Source: JBIQJD01 sp044507695 (GTDB lineage Bacteria; Bacteroidota; Ignavibacteria; Ignavibacteriales; Ignavibacteriaceae). Taken from it: a stretch of DNA of 64,000 nucleotides. Below are positions 27,518 to 35,641 of this stretch, in pieces (within the stretch, counting starts at the first letter, position 1; each line of letters opens with the position of its first letter). A program made the translations under genes and the position numbers. The notes beneath the pieces are model-generated. The model made no database searches, had not been told where the DNA came from, and saw nothing but the letters and a program-made list of their open reading frames with translations. The stretch covers positions 62,001 to 126,000 of the forward strand of contig JBIQJD010000011.1 in the NCBI GenBank assembly GCA_044507695.1. The letters run 5' to 3'.

Positions 27518-29032
27518 TTGAAAAGAAAAAATTATTACAACAGAAGAAGTTTTATTGAAAAACTTGGTGCAACTGCAGCAGCATTGCCCTTGCTTAACAC
27601 TAAGAGTTTTTCACAGGAAAAAATTGATCCTGTACCGGAAATTTTTGATCAATCATCCGCACCAAATATAATTTTTATTTTAAGTGATGATCACCGGTAT
27701 GATTTGATGGAATTTATGGGGAAGGTTAAATTTCTTAAGACACCTGGTATGAATAAAATGGCTGAGAAAGGCGCGCATATTCAGCAGGCATTTGTAACTA
27801 CTTCATTATGCTCACCAAGCCGCGCATCCGTTTTAACCGGATTATATTCACATAAACATGGTGTTGTTGATAATGATTCACCTGTGGCGGAACATAATAT
27901 TTTCTTCCCGGAATATTTGCAAAAGCGTGGTTATGAAACTGCGTTCATTGGTAAATGGCACATGGGCGGTGATAGTGATGAACCAAGAAAAGGATTTGAT
28001 AAGTGGATAAGCTTCAAAGGGCAGGGAGTTTATATTGATCCTCTGCTTAATATTGATGGGCAGCATGTTCAGCGTGAAGGGTATATTACAGATATTTTGA
28101 CACAATATGCCATTGATTATATCAAACAAAAAAATAATAATCAGGATAAACCATTCTTTTTATATCTTTCTCATAAAGCTGTTCATGCTGAGTTTATTCC
28201 GGCTGAAAGGCATAAAGATATTTATAAGAATGAAGAAGTTGAGCATCCATCAACAATGGCTAATACTCCTGAAAATTATAAGAACAAACCAAACTGGGTT
28301 AAAGAGCAGCGCTACGGCTGGCATGGTGTTGATTACATGTATCAGGGTGAACTGGGAATAAGCTTTGATGATTTTTATAGAAGATATTGTGAAACACTTC
28401 TTGCATTGGATGAAGGAATTACTGCTGTATTAAATACTCTGGAACAAACAGGATTGGATAAATCAACAATTGTTTTTTATATGGGAGATAACGGGTTTTC
28501 ACTCGGCGAACACGGCTTGATTGATAAACGCCATATGTATGAAGAATCAATTCGTGTTCCGCTTCTTGTATATGCACCGGGATTTATAAGGGAAGGGACG
28601 AAGATCAGTGAGCTGATACAGAATATTGATATAGCTCCAACAATTCTTAATATGGCGGGAATTAAAACTCCCGAACATATGGATGGCAAATCTTTTCTTC
28701 CTCTTTTAAAAGGAGAAAAGATAAACTGGCGTGATTCAATTTTCTATGAATATTTTTGGGAAAGACCTTTTCCGCACACTCCAACTGTTTTTGGCATACG
28801 GACAAAAAAATATAAGTATATGACTTATCACGGAATCTGGGACAAAGATGAATTATATGATATTGAAAATGATCCGGAAGAAAAAAATAATTTGATTGAT
28901 ATGCCTGAACATAAAAAACTTGTGAGAGAGCTGAATAAAAAAATATATGACTGGCTCAGCTCAACAAACGGGATGCAGATACCGCTGAGACGTGATATTG
29001 GATGGCGGGCTGATAAACGGAAGCCGCATTAA
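27518..29032 (+). CDS. Type I sulfatase (formylglycine, Cys type)
   Basis: This 504-residue enzyme opens with a twin-arginine-like export signal (YNRRSFIEKLGATAAALPLL), which would export it already folded and matured. The sulfatase core shows NIIFILSDDHRYD (metal ligands), CSPSRASVLTG with the modified Cys at residue 98, FIGKWHMGG, YMGDNGFSLGEHG and a C-terminal DELYDIENDPEEKNNL. It would remove sulfate esters from a glycan; the family S1 subfamily cannot be set by eye. The TTG start is supported by a strong AAAGGAAG site 7 nt upstream and by the signal peptide. The maturase at 24043 is encoded two genes before it. A sulfatase is unexpected if the target is plain beta-1,2-glucan. Confidence 0.93.
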   Translation: MKRKNYYNRRSFIEKLGATAAALPLLNTKSFSQEKIDPVPEIFDQSSAPNIIFILSDDHRYDLMEFMGKVKFLKTPGMNKMAEKGAHIQQAFVTTSLCSPSRASVLTGLYSHKHGVVDNDSPVAEHNIFFPEYLQKRGYETAFIGKWHMGGDSDEPRKGFDKWISFKGQGVYIDPLLNIDGQHVQREGYITDILTQYAIDYIKQKNNNQDKPFFLYLSHKAVHAEFIPAERHKDIYKNEEVEHPSTMANTPENYKNKPNWVKEQRYGWHGVDYMYQGELGISFDDFYRRYCETLLALDEGITAVLNTLEQTGLDKSTIVFYMGDNGFSLGEHGLIDKRHMYEESIRVPLLVYAPGFIREGTKISELIQNIDIAPTILNMAGIKTPEHMDGKSFLPLLKGEKINWRDSIFYEYFWERPFPHTPTVFGIRTKKYKYMTYHGIWDKDELYDIENDPEEKNNLIDMPEHKKLVRELNKKIYDWLSSTNGMQIPLRRDIGWRADKRKPH

Positions 29033-29045
29033 TTTTTGTGATCAG

Positions 29046-30806
29046 ATGAAGAAAAAAATTTTCCTTTTAATCCTCCTTTGTTCAATTCCTTTCAAACTGT
29101 TTTGTACAGACAGTATACTTGTTGAAATTGGTAAAATTAAAATCACTGCTGATGAATTTATATACCGCTATGAATTAATGCCGCAGCCATATTCTCCGGA
29201 TGTTAATCTTGAAGAAAAGAAAAGGAATTTTCTTTACTCACTTATTGCAGAAAAATTGTGGGCACTTGAAGCAGAAAAAGCGGGATTGGATACATCTGAA
29301 ATAATGCGCGCACAATACAATACTGTTGAGAAAATGTATGTGCGTGATGCACTTTATCAAATAGAAATAAAAAATAAAATTCATATAAGCGATATTGAAA
29401 TTCAAACAGTAGCAGTACAAGCTTTAACAAAGCTGCATCTTAAATCGGTGGAATCTGCTAGCTCCGAATTGATTGATCAGGTTTATCAATCATTAAAAAG
29501 CGGGGCCCAACTTGATTCAATTGCCCGGCAGCTAATTATAAAGGTTAACCGCATAGAGGTTACATTCGGCAGGCTTCTTCCGGTTTATGAAGACATAATT
29601 TATGATTTAAATGAGGGTGAATTCACTCCTCCAATCAATACTGAAAATGGTTCCATCATTTTTCAATTAATAAAGAAGGAAAGATTGCCTTCGCCGGGAA
29701 CACAGCAGCTTCTTCAAAAAGTTGAAGAGCAGATAAGAATGAGAAAGGAAGATTCACTTTATAATGATTTTATGAATAGTATTTTTTTGAGTAAAGAAGT
29801 TTCAGCTTCCGGAATGATTATTAAAAAACTTGCTCAATTGATGTTTGAAATCTTTAAAGAAAAAGAAGTAAACAGTGCTGATACTTTATTTACTTTAAAT
29901 GAGAAAGATATTACAAAACTAAGGAAAAAATTGGGTTTCCAATTATTAAACGCTGAATTCATAAATCTTGAACCTGATCCTCTAACTACAAATGAATATC
30001 TGGATTATCTTCAGTTTAAAACTATCTCAGTAAAAAATGTTGAACGCAATACTATATTATTTGTTTTAAATTCACACATAAAAAACATAATAGAACTGGA
30101 AGTGCTTGCAGCAGAAGCATACCGCAGAGGATTGCAGAATCTGCCTGATGTAAAAAAAGATTTAAAGATGTGGCGTGAAAGTTATCTTGCAAAAATTCTT
30201 CAGCAGCAAAAAGTTGATTCATCAATCGTTACTGATGAAGAAGTAAAAAATTATCTTGAGTCTAAGGGCAATAAAAAATCCATTGATCAGAAAATCATTT
30301 ATATAAAATCAGATGATCTGAATATAATGAATGATGTTCTGGATAAGATAAAATCAGGAATCGATTTTGCGGAGCTTGCTGAAAAATATTCCAGCACTAA
30401 TGAGCAATTTCCAATTGATGAAGAGATACAGAGAATTGCAATACATATGAAGGAAGATGAAATTTACGGCCCTGTAAAATCAGGAAATGAGTATGTGATT
30501 ATCCAAAAGATTAATGAAGACGCAGTTAAAGATTCAACAAATAAATCAGATAAAGTTTTTGAGGATGTTAGAAGATCCCTTTCATATAAAAAACTGCGGG
30601 AGAATTTTATTGATTACACCGTTTCACTTGCTGATAAATACGGTATAAAAATTAACGAAGATTTATATCGGTCAATTCAATTAAATGATTGGAAAGTTAT
30701 TGCCTTCAGATATATGGGGTTTGGCGGAGTAATAAATGCTGTTCCTTACGTTTTTCCTTTTTATGAATGGTCTGATTCTCTGCAACAGGATAAAACCATC
30801 CCGTAA
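29046..30806 (+). CDS. Periplasmic parvulin-type peptidyl-prolyl isomerase, SurA/PrsA-like
   Basis: This protein of about 586 residues starts best at the ATG at 29046, which opens a signal peptide (MKKKIFLLILLCSIPFKLFC); an upstream in-frame ATG at 28992 lies inside the sulfatase gene. Two parvulin-like segments can be seen (LKSGAQLDSIARQL ... FGRLLPVYEDIIYDLNEGEFTPPI near 150-210; IKSGIDFAELAEKYSSTNEQFP ... IHMKEDEIYGPVKSGNEYVIIQ near 435-485), surrounded by long helices, as in SurA. It probably helps fold outer-membrane or exported proteins. Only 13 nt separate it from the sulfatase gene, so it is likely the last gene of the glycan locus. It converges with the next gene with one base between stops. 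Confidence 0.75.
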   Translation: MKKKIFLLILLCSIPFKLFCTDSILVEIGKIKITADEFIYRYELMPQPYSPDVNLEEKKRNFLYSLIAEKLWALEAEKAGLDTSEIMRAQYNTVEKMYVRDALYQIEIKNKIHISDIEIQTVAVQALTKLHLKSVESASSELIDQVYQSLKSGAQLDSIARQLIIKVNRIEVTFGRLLPVYEDIIYDLNEGEFTPPINTENGSIIFQLIKKERLPSPGTQQLLQKVEEQIRMRKEDSLYNDFMNSIFLSKEVSASGMIIKKLAQLMFEIFKEKEVNSADTLFTLNEKDITKLRKKLGFQLLNAEFINLEPDPLTTNEYLDYLQFKTISVKNVERNTILFVLNSHIKNIIELEVLAAEAYRRGLQNLPDVKKDLKMWRESYLAKILQQQKVDSSIVTDEEVKNYLESKGNKKSIDQKIIYIKSDDLNIMNDVLDKIKSGIDFAELAEKYSSTNEQFPIDEEIQRIAIHMKEDEIYGPVKSGNEYVIIQKINEDAVKDSTNKSDKVFEDVRRSLSYKKLRENFIDYTVSLADKYGIKINEDLYRSIQLNDWKVIAFRYMGFGGVINAVPYVFPFYEWSDSLQQDKTIP

Positions 30807-30807
30807 A

Positions 30808-31242
30808 TTAATCATCCAGAAACAATTCACTGTACGTTGAAGTTATATCCTGGTATTCCTGTGCAAGCTCGGAAGGCTCACGGTTGAAAACAGTTAAAGC
30901 GAGTTCAAGCGCGTTTAATCTTCCGGCACACGAGTAACATTTTGAAAGCCGTTCAGGAATTGAAAGCCGCTGATGCAGACCGGTAGTAATTCCCGCAAAT
31001 GCCGTTAAACCTGCTACTGCGCCGCATGTAATTTTCCATGCCGGCGGGCCGCTGCCTGCAAGAGGGCCGTTCATTGCTGTTAATCCGGCAAGCAGCGTTG
31101 CAAGTGTACTTGCAATTATACTTAATGTAATGTACAAAGTATTTTTCTTCCTGAGCCGTTTGGCAATTTTTTCAATCTTTAATTTTTTTTCCTGCAGCAT
31201 ATTAATCAGATTATCTTTCTGATCCTGAATTTGAGCTTGCAT
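30808..31242 (-). CDS. Two-TM membrane protein with coiled-coil N-terminus, unknown function
   Basis: This 144-residue protein is not recognised. It opens with a charged helical segment (residues 1-33, KKLKIEKIAKRLRKK), then has two hydrophobic helices (about 34-60, TLYITLSIIASTLATLLAGL; about 70-90, ITCGAVAGLTAFAGITTGL). A helical cytoplasmic tail of ~50 residues contains YSCAGRLNALELAL. The 2TM-plus-helical-tail plan recalls SLATT-type modules found in conflict systems, but the similarity is one of architecture only. It is the last gene of a four-gene minus-strand cluster, 10 nt after the lipoprotein gene. Confidence 0.65.
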   Translation of the reverse strand: MQAQIQDQKDNLINMLQEKKLKIEKIAKRLRKKNTLYITLSIIASTLATLLAGLTAMNGPLAGSGPPAWKITCGAVAGLTAFAGITTGLHQRLSIPERLSKCYSCAGRLNALELALTVFNREPSELAQEYQDITSTYSELFLDD

Positions 31243-31252
31243 AATACCTCCG

Positions 31253-31630
31253 TTATCTTACCAGAACTAAACTACCCACTGCTGAATTCAATTCAATTTT
31301 GTCATCGGTTACAAATGATCCTTTAAACTTAACAGTACCGGAAGGACGCTGAACATTAAATTCAATTTCCCGGTTAATGAAAAATCCAGCAAGATGTGAA
31401 TCAAAGAAATTTGAATCAGGATAATCTTCTGCGCCAGTAAAAATTCCGCGCGTCAGGGAATCATCATCAGTATTAAACTGGAATGTATGATCGGCAGCAT
31501 TTTCTTCATGCCACTGATTTTCAAACTGTGGTGCGTATGGTGCAGGACCGGCAGGATTGTCTTCTTCACATGAAGCAATAATAACTGCAACTGCAATTAC
31601 AAACACAAATAGAGGCATTAACTTTTTCAT
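31253..31630 (-). CDS. Small lipoprotein, unknown function
   Basis: This 125-residue protein has a lipoprotein signal (MKKLMPLFVFVIAVAVIIASC, lipobox IASC). A Pro-rich linker (NPAGPAPYAP) leads to an acidic, probably all-beta domain (ADHTFQFNTDDDSLTRGIFTG; IEFNVQRPSGTVKFKGSFV). It is not recognised. It should be anchored in the periplasmic face of a membrane. It lies third in the four-gene cluster, 8 nt after the preceding gene. Confidence 0.7.
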   Translation of the reverse strand: MKKLMPLFVFVIAVAVIIASCEEDNPAGPAPYAPQFENQWHEENAADHTFQFNTDDDSLTRGIFTGAEDYPDSNFFDSHLAGFFINREIEFNVQRPSGTVKFKGSFVTDDKIELNSAVGSLVLVR

Positions 31631-31638
31631 CTTTTCTC

Positions 31639-32613
31639 CTATATATTATCCTGTAGTTTTATAAGCACATCATCAATTTTATTTTTCAGCTGGGGTATTT
31701 TTTGTTCTATACCAATAATTGCTGCATTAATGCTGCCAGAAATATTTTTTTTCACATCATCACGTGTTTCATCATCATCATAATAGGAAGCAAAGAGTTT
31801 ATTCATTTCAGTTATTTCATCATTAAGATTTAATATGAACGGCTCATGAATTTCATTTAAACTAAATTTAATTACATCAAAAACTTCATCAGCCAGAATT
31901 TTATTATCCCAGAAAAGTGCAACATCACTTCTGAAAGCAAAACGATTGTTGTTTAATTCATTAAATATCAAATTGTACTGAACTACATTTTCAGCAAACT
32001 CATTGTACGCAGTTCCGTTGTTGAAGGAAAAATCTCTTATCACTTTCAATCCGTTTTTTACATTCTCAAGTTTTAATGTGTACTTTAAAAATGCCGAAGA
32101 GATTACAGCAAATCTTTCATTCCTTTTTTCCTTATAAATGGCAGCTCTTAAATTATCTTCTTCAAGGTTTTTTTCTTCAGATTCTTTTTTGATAAAATCA
32201 GCGAGCAGAGTTTTAAGTTCATTCTGCGCTACTCCAATATCAGCAAGTATATGTTCAAGCTTTACATATTTTTCAGCAAGTTCCTTTATATCGCCGGATG
32301 AATTATTTTTTGTTATCACAATCTTAAAAATATAATCGGGATCAACAGGTGCTGCAATGCGTTTATCAACCGGATAAAGGATTGAATAAATTCTGTCTGG
32401 AAGTTCAATTTCAACTGTTTGAACGCCATCCGGCAGTTCAAAAATAAATTCACCTGAGTTCGTTGTAACAGCAGAGCCAAGTGTTGAAAAACGGAGTGTA
32501 ATATTTCTTACAGCAGAACTGTTTTCATCATAAACTATTCCTTTCAATTTTGTACCTGCAAGAAGTTCAGAAGCGGAAAAAATAATCACCAGATAAATCA
32601 CAGCTTTCATCAT
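31639..32613 (-). CDS. Exported protein with carboxypeptidase-regulatory-like domain and helical region
   Basis: This 324-residue protein has a signal peptide (residues 1-19, ending LLAG). A beta-sandwich of the CarboxypepD_reg type follows at about 22-95 (KLKGIVYDENSSAVRNITLRF; TNSGEFIFELPDG). The rest is a long, mostly alpha-helical, acidic region (residues 105-324) without recognised motifs. It is predicted to be periplasmic. Its ATG overlaps the stop of the preceding gene by four bases (ATGA), and that gene also carries a CarboxypepD_reg-like domain, so the two products probably work together. No function can be assigned. Confidence 0.7.
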   Translation of the reverse strand: MMKAVIYLVIIFSASELLAGTKLKGIVYDENSSAVRNITLRFSTLGSAVTTNSGEFIFELPDGVQTVEIELPDRIYSILYPVDKRIAAPVDPDYIFKIVITKNNSSGDIKELAEKYVKLEHILADIGVAQNELKTLLADFIKKESEEKNLEEDNLRAAIYKEKRNERFAVISSAFLKYTLKLENVKNGLKVIRDFSFNNGTAYNEFAENVVQYNLIFNELNNNRFAFRSDVALFWDNKILADEVFDVIKFSLNEIHEPFILNLNDEITEMNKLFASYYDDDETRDDVKKNISGSINAAIIGIEQKIPQLKNKIDDVLIKLQDNI

Positions 32614-33437
32614 TCACCCGTATTAAAAGGAATTGTAACAGAACCTGAAACGGGAATGGCAAGATAATCGCGGTAGCCAACCTTTCCATTGTATGATGCT
32701 GTAACAAGCAATGATGTACCTGCTTTATATGGCACCGTGATAAAAAAATTTCCTGCTTCATTACTTTCACCCAATGCCAGCCCGCTTTCAAAATTGATTG
32801 AAACACCTTTTAAAGGATTTCCGTTTCTATCTATTACTGTTCCGCGTACTTCAGTATTGTATGATTCAGGCACAAGTTCAAGGTTTAATACTTTATCCGG
32901 TGGAATTTTCATCACAGAATTTTTTACACTATAGCCTTCAACCTGAGGAATAATTTTTACTTTATTGCCAATAAATTTTGATGGAAGTTCTGCAAATATC
33001 ACTTCACCGTTTTCACCAATATTTCTTTTCATTCTCTGGCTGCCCAGATCAAGAATTACGGAACCTTTTTCTATAATCTGATTATTTTCTGCACTTAGCC
33101 TTACAGTTAAAAGAAAAGTTGATTCAGGCTCTGCAAAATAAAATCCGCCAATTACAACAAGAGCAAAAACAACAACAGGGCCGGTAAGTTCAAGCTGGCC
33201 ATAGGAATTTTTACCAACATATTTTGCATGTGAATGCATTGCGCCAAATAGAAAAGCGGCGGCGCATAATCCTGCAGGAATTAAAAGTATATAATAAAAT
33301 GATTTGGTTATTCCGAATTGGCTGAGCTGCTCGGCATAAACGATAAGCAAAACCGAGACAGCTAAAGAAATGACAAAAACAAAACCGCTGATATAAACCC
33401 ATCTAAGCTTGGTAACACGCCCTCTATCATTGCTCAT
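32610..33437 (-). CDS. Three-TM protein with beta-sandwich/carboxypeptidase-regulatory-like domains
   Basis: This 275-residue protein has three hydrophobic helices (about 12-33, 45-67 and 84-101, the last VVFALVVIGGFYFAE). Two extracytoplasmic beta-sandwich regions follow: about 105-175 (GSVILDLGSQRMKRNIGENG), then a clear CarboxypepD_reg-like domain at 185-270 (EVRGTVIDRNGNPLKGVSI; SNEAGNFFITVPYKAG). Such Ig-like domains usually mediate adhesion or protein contact. It is the first gene of the minus-strand four-gene cluster and lies 127 nt downstream of dinB on the same strand, with no obvious terminator between. Function is unknown. Confidence 0.7.
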   Translation of the reverse strand: MSNDRGRVTKLRWVYISGFVFVISLAVSVLLIVYAEQLSQFGITKSFYYILLIPAGLCAAAFLFGAMHSHAKYVGKNSYGQLELTGPVVVFALVVIGGFYFAEPESTFLLTVRLSAENNQIIEKGSVILDLGSQRMKRNIGENGEVIFAELPSKFIGNKVKIIPQVEGYSVKNSVMKIPPDKVLNLELVPESYNTEVRGTVIDRNGNPLKGVSINFESGLALGESNEAGNFFITVPYKAGTSLLVTASYNGKVGYRDYLAIPVSGSVTIPFNTGE

Positions 33438-33564
33438 AAAGGGAACCTTTCAGGTTTCAACGAATGCTTGATTGATTATTGATTCATTAAAATATAAAAT
33501 TATTTTTAAGATGAAATAAAAACTTTAATGCTAAATGTGCTGATGTGCTCTAAAAGATATGCTG

Positions 33565-34713
33565 TTAGTTTGTAATTATTCCAAAATGAATTGAAGAATA
33601 ACCGTACTTGCTTCTGATTTTATTTATTGCATTCAAAGCCTTGCTGCGTTTTACAATTATATCATCAAACAAAAACAGCTGCTCAGAATTTATGAGGAAA
33701 TTTGTTAAACGGATTCCAACCAATCTTACTGCTACTCTTCTTGTGTAGGATTTTTGAAAAAGCGTTTTTGAAGTATTAAAAATTACAGCCGGATCATCTG
33801 TGTGTGTAATTGTTTTTGCACGTGTTAATGTGTTAAAATCAGAATAACGCAGTTTAAGAGAAACCGTTGAAGCAATCCAGTTATTCACTTTTAAAGATTG
33901 AGAAAGCTTTGCTGCAAGATTAAAAAGAGTTTCCTCAATTTGTTTGATTGATAAAACATCATTTAAAAAAGTAGTTTCATGAGAAATGCTTTTCTGTTCA
34001 CGTTCAACCGTAAGATATTCTGTTCCTTCTCCGTTTGCTTTCTGCCAGAGATCAATTCCATACTTTCCATAGGCAAGAGAAAAATACTCCTGCGGCAGTG
34101 CGGTAATATCTTTTACATAATAAATTCCTTTTTGATTAAGACTCTTAAGTGTAACCTTGCCAACACCGGGAATAACCTGAACGGGAAGATCAGCAAGAAA
34201 ATTTTTTTCTTCACCAGGCGGAACATAAGTAATGCCATTTGGCTTTTTATAATCTGATGCAATTTTTGCAAGTGTTTTGTTTGATGCAACTCCGATTGAA
34301 CACGGAAGCCGGAGAGATGAATTAATTTCATGCTGAAGTTTCTCCGCAAGCTGTGTATAACTGCCGTAAAGATGTTCACAGCCTGTAAAATCCATATAAA
34401 ACTCATCTATTGATGCTTGTTCAATTACGGGTGCGTATTTCATTAAAATATTTTTAGCAGCTTTTGAATAACGCACGTACTCATCATAATGCCCGTGGAG
34501 ATAAATTCCCTGCGGACAAAGTTTAAAAGCTATTCTTATTGGCATTGCAGAATGAAGCCCGAATTTTCTTGCTTCATACGAGCAGGCTGCTACAACACCT
34601 CTGCCATGCGGGTTACCTCCAATAATTACAGGTTTATTTTTCAATTCCGGGTTTAATATTCTTTCTACCGAAACGAAAAATGCATCCATATCAAGATGAA
34701 ATATTGTTCTCAT
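33565..34713 (-). CDS. dinB: DNA polymerase IV (Y-family)
   Basis: This ~382-residue translesion polymerase starts at MRTIFHLDMDAFFVSVE (ATG ending at 34713), as in the family; an in-frame ATG 20 codons upstream would overlap the DUF72 gene. Visible motifs are DMDAFF (metal ligand), ACSYEARKFGLHSAMP, SIDEFYMDFTG with the catalytic Asp-Glu, and GVASNKTLAKIASDYKKPNG. The helix-hairpin-helix IPGVGKVTLKSLNQKGI is also present. Near the C-terminus, QLFLF fits the QLxLF sliding-clamp-binding motif. It synthesises DNA across lesions with low fidelity. It is the last gene of the minus-strand operon with the split DnaE-type polymerase and DUF72, all probably under the LexA-like site at 38923. Confidence 0.93.
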   Translation of the reverse strand: MRTIFHLDMDAFFVSVERILNPELKNKPVIIGGNPHGRGVVAACSYEARKFGLHSAMPIRIAFKLCPQGIYLHGHYDEYVRYSKAAKNILMKYAPVIEQASIDEFYMDFTGCEHLYGSYTQLAEKLQHEINSSLRLPCSIGVASNKTLAKIASDYKKPNGITYVPPGEEKNFLADLPVQVIPGVGKVTLKSLNQKGIYYVKDITALPQEYFSLAYGKYGIDLWQKANGEGTEYLTVEREQKSISHETTFLNDVLSIKQIEETLFNLAAKLSQSLKVNNWIASTVSLKLRYSDFNTLTRAKTITHTDDPAVIFNTSKTLFQKSYTRRVAVRLVGIRLTNFLINSEQLFLFDDIIVKRSKALNAINKIRSKYGYSSIHFGIITN

Positions 34714-34753
34714 TTTCTTTTTGCTTCTGTTCGCTCTTTGATTTCTCAAAGCA

Positions 34754-35638
34754 TCAAATGTGCAGCTCCTCAAGATGCGGATAAGCCATAAGTGTTATTG
34801 GCGGAATATTAATTTTTCTTTCTTCAAGAATATTTATTAACTGTAAAGCATTTGCAATAGCATTTCCGTGCGGATGATTATTGGTGATTACAAAAACCTC
34901 CTCAACATTTTCTGCAGCTGACTTAATCTGCTGTGTAATTTCAATAAGTTCGCCCGGCAGATAAAGATAATCATATCTTGCGCTTCGTTCCTCTGCTGTT
35001 TGTTCTTTCCCGATCCTATCAAAACCTTTAAACCACGCTTCTTTGTTGCGCCCGTGAAGACGAATGTATAAACTCTTATTTATTACAAGCGGTTTAAAGG
35101 AAATTGCACACCCAATCTGCGGCTGATCAATTGTTATACAATTAAGAGATGCTGATTTAAAAAAATCTATTGCTTCATTTGAATGAAATGAACCATGCCG
35201 TATTTCAATAAAAATTTTATAACCGGAAAACAGCTCTCTCAGCCTGCTTATGTATGCGGCAGAAGATTCATCAAATTTAAATGATTGCGGAAACTGAATT
35301 AATAATCCGCCAAGCCTCTCCGCCTTCTGAAGCATATCAAGTATAAAATAAAATGCGTTGATATTTTCTTTGTTATAGCATCGTTTATGCGTAAAATCCT
35401 GGTGAAGCTTTATTGTAAATTTAAAATCATCAAGCTTCCCGGTTTTTCTTATCCAGGAATTAACCACTCTTTCAGACATGTAAGCATAGTAAGTTGAGTT
35501 TACTTCAACACAATTAAAATACTGTGCGTAATACTGCAGCCAGTTAAAAGCCGCGTTTTCTTTTTTAGGATAGAAAGAACCGATCCAGTCATCGTATTTC
35601 CATCCCGCAGTGCCAATGTAATATTTTGTTTTTGTCAT
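34754..35638 (-). CDS. DUF72 (YecE-like) protein
   Basis: This 294-residue TIM-barrel-like protein has the DUF72 signature: YIGTAGWKYDDWIGSFYP at the start, FNCVEVNSTYYAYM near 41, FKFTIKLHQDFTHKR near 70, GGLLIQFPQSFKFD near 110 and YIRLHGRNKEAW near 195, ending with VFVITNNHPHGNAIANA. The biochemical role of DUF72 is not established; it often sits near DNA-repair genes. Here it lies 3 nt after the N-terminal polymerase gene and before dinB, in one transcription unit, so a DNA-repair role is suggested by context only. Confidence 0.9.
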   Translation of the reverse strand: MTKTKYYIGTAGWKYDDWIGSFYPKKENAAFNWLQYYAQYFNCVEVNSTYYAYMSERVVNSWIRKTGKLDDFKFTIKLHQDFTHKRCYNKENINAFYFILDMLQKAERLGGLLIQFPQSFKFDESSAAYISRLRELFSGYKIFIEIRHGSFHSNEAIDFFKSASLNCITIDQPQIGCAISFKPLVINKSLYIRLHGRNKEAWFKGFDRIGKEQTAEERSARYDYLYLPGELIEITQQIKSAAENVEEVFVITNNHPHGNAIANALQLINILEERKINIPPITLMAYPHLEELHI

Positions 35639-35641
35639 TAA

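Noticed and set aside
28992..29045. Upstream start of the parvulin gene
   Set aside because: It lies inside the sulfatase gene and adds 18 residues before a good signal peptide that begins at 29046.
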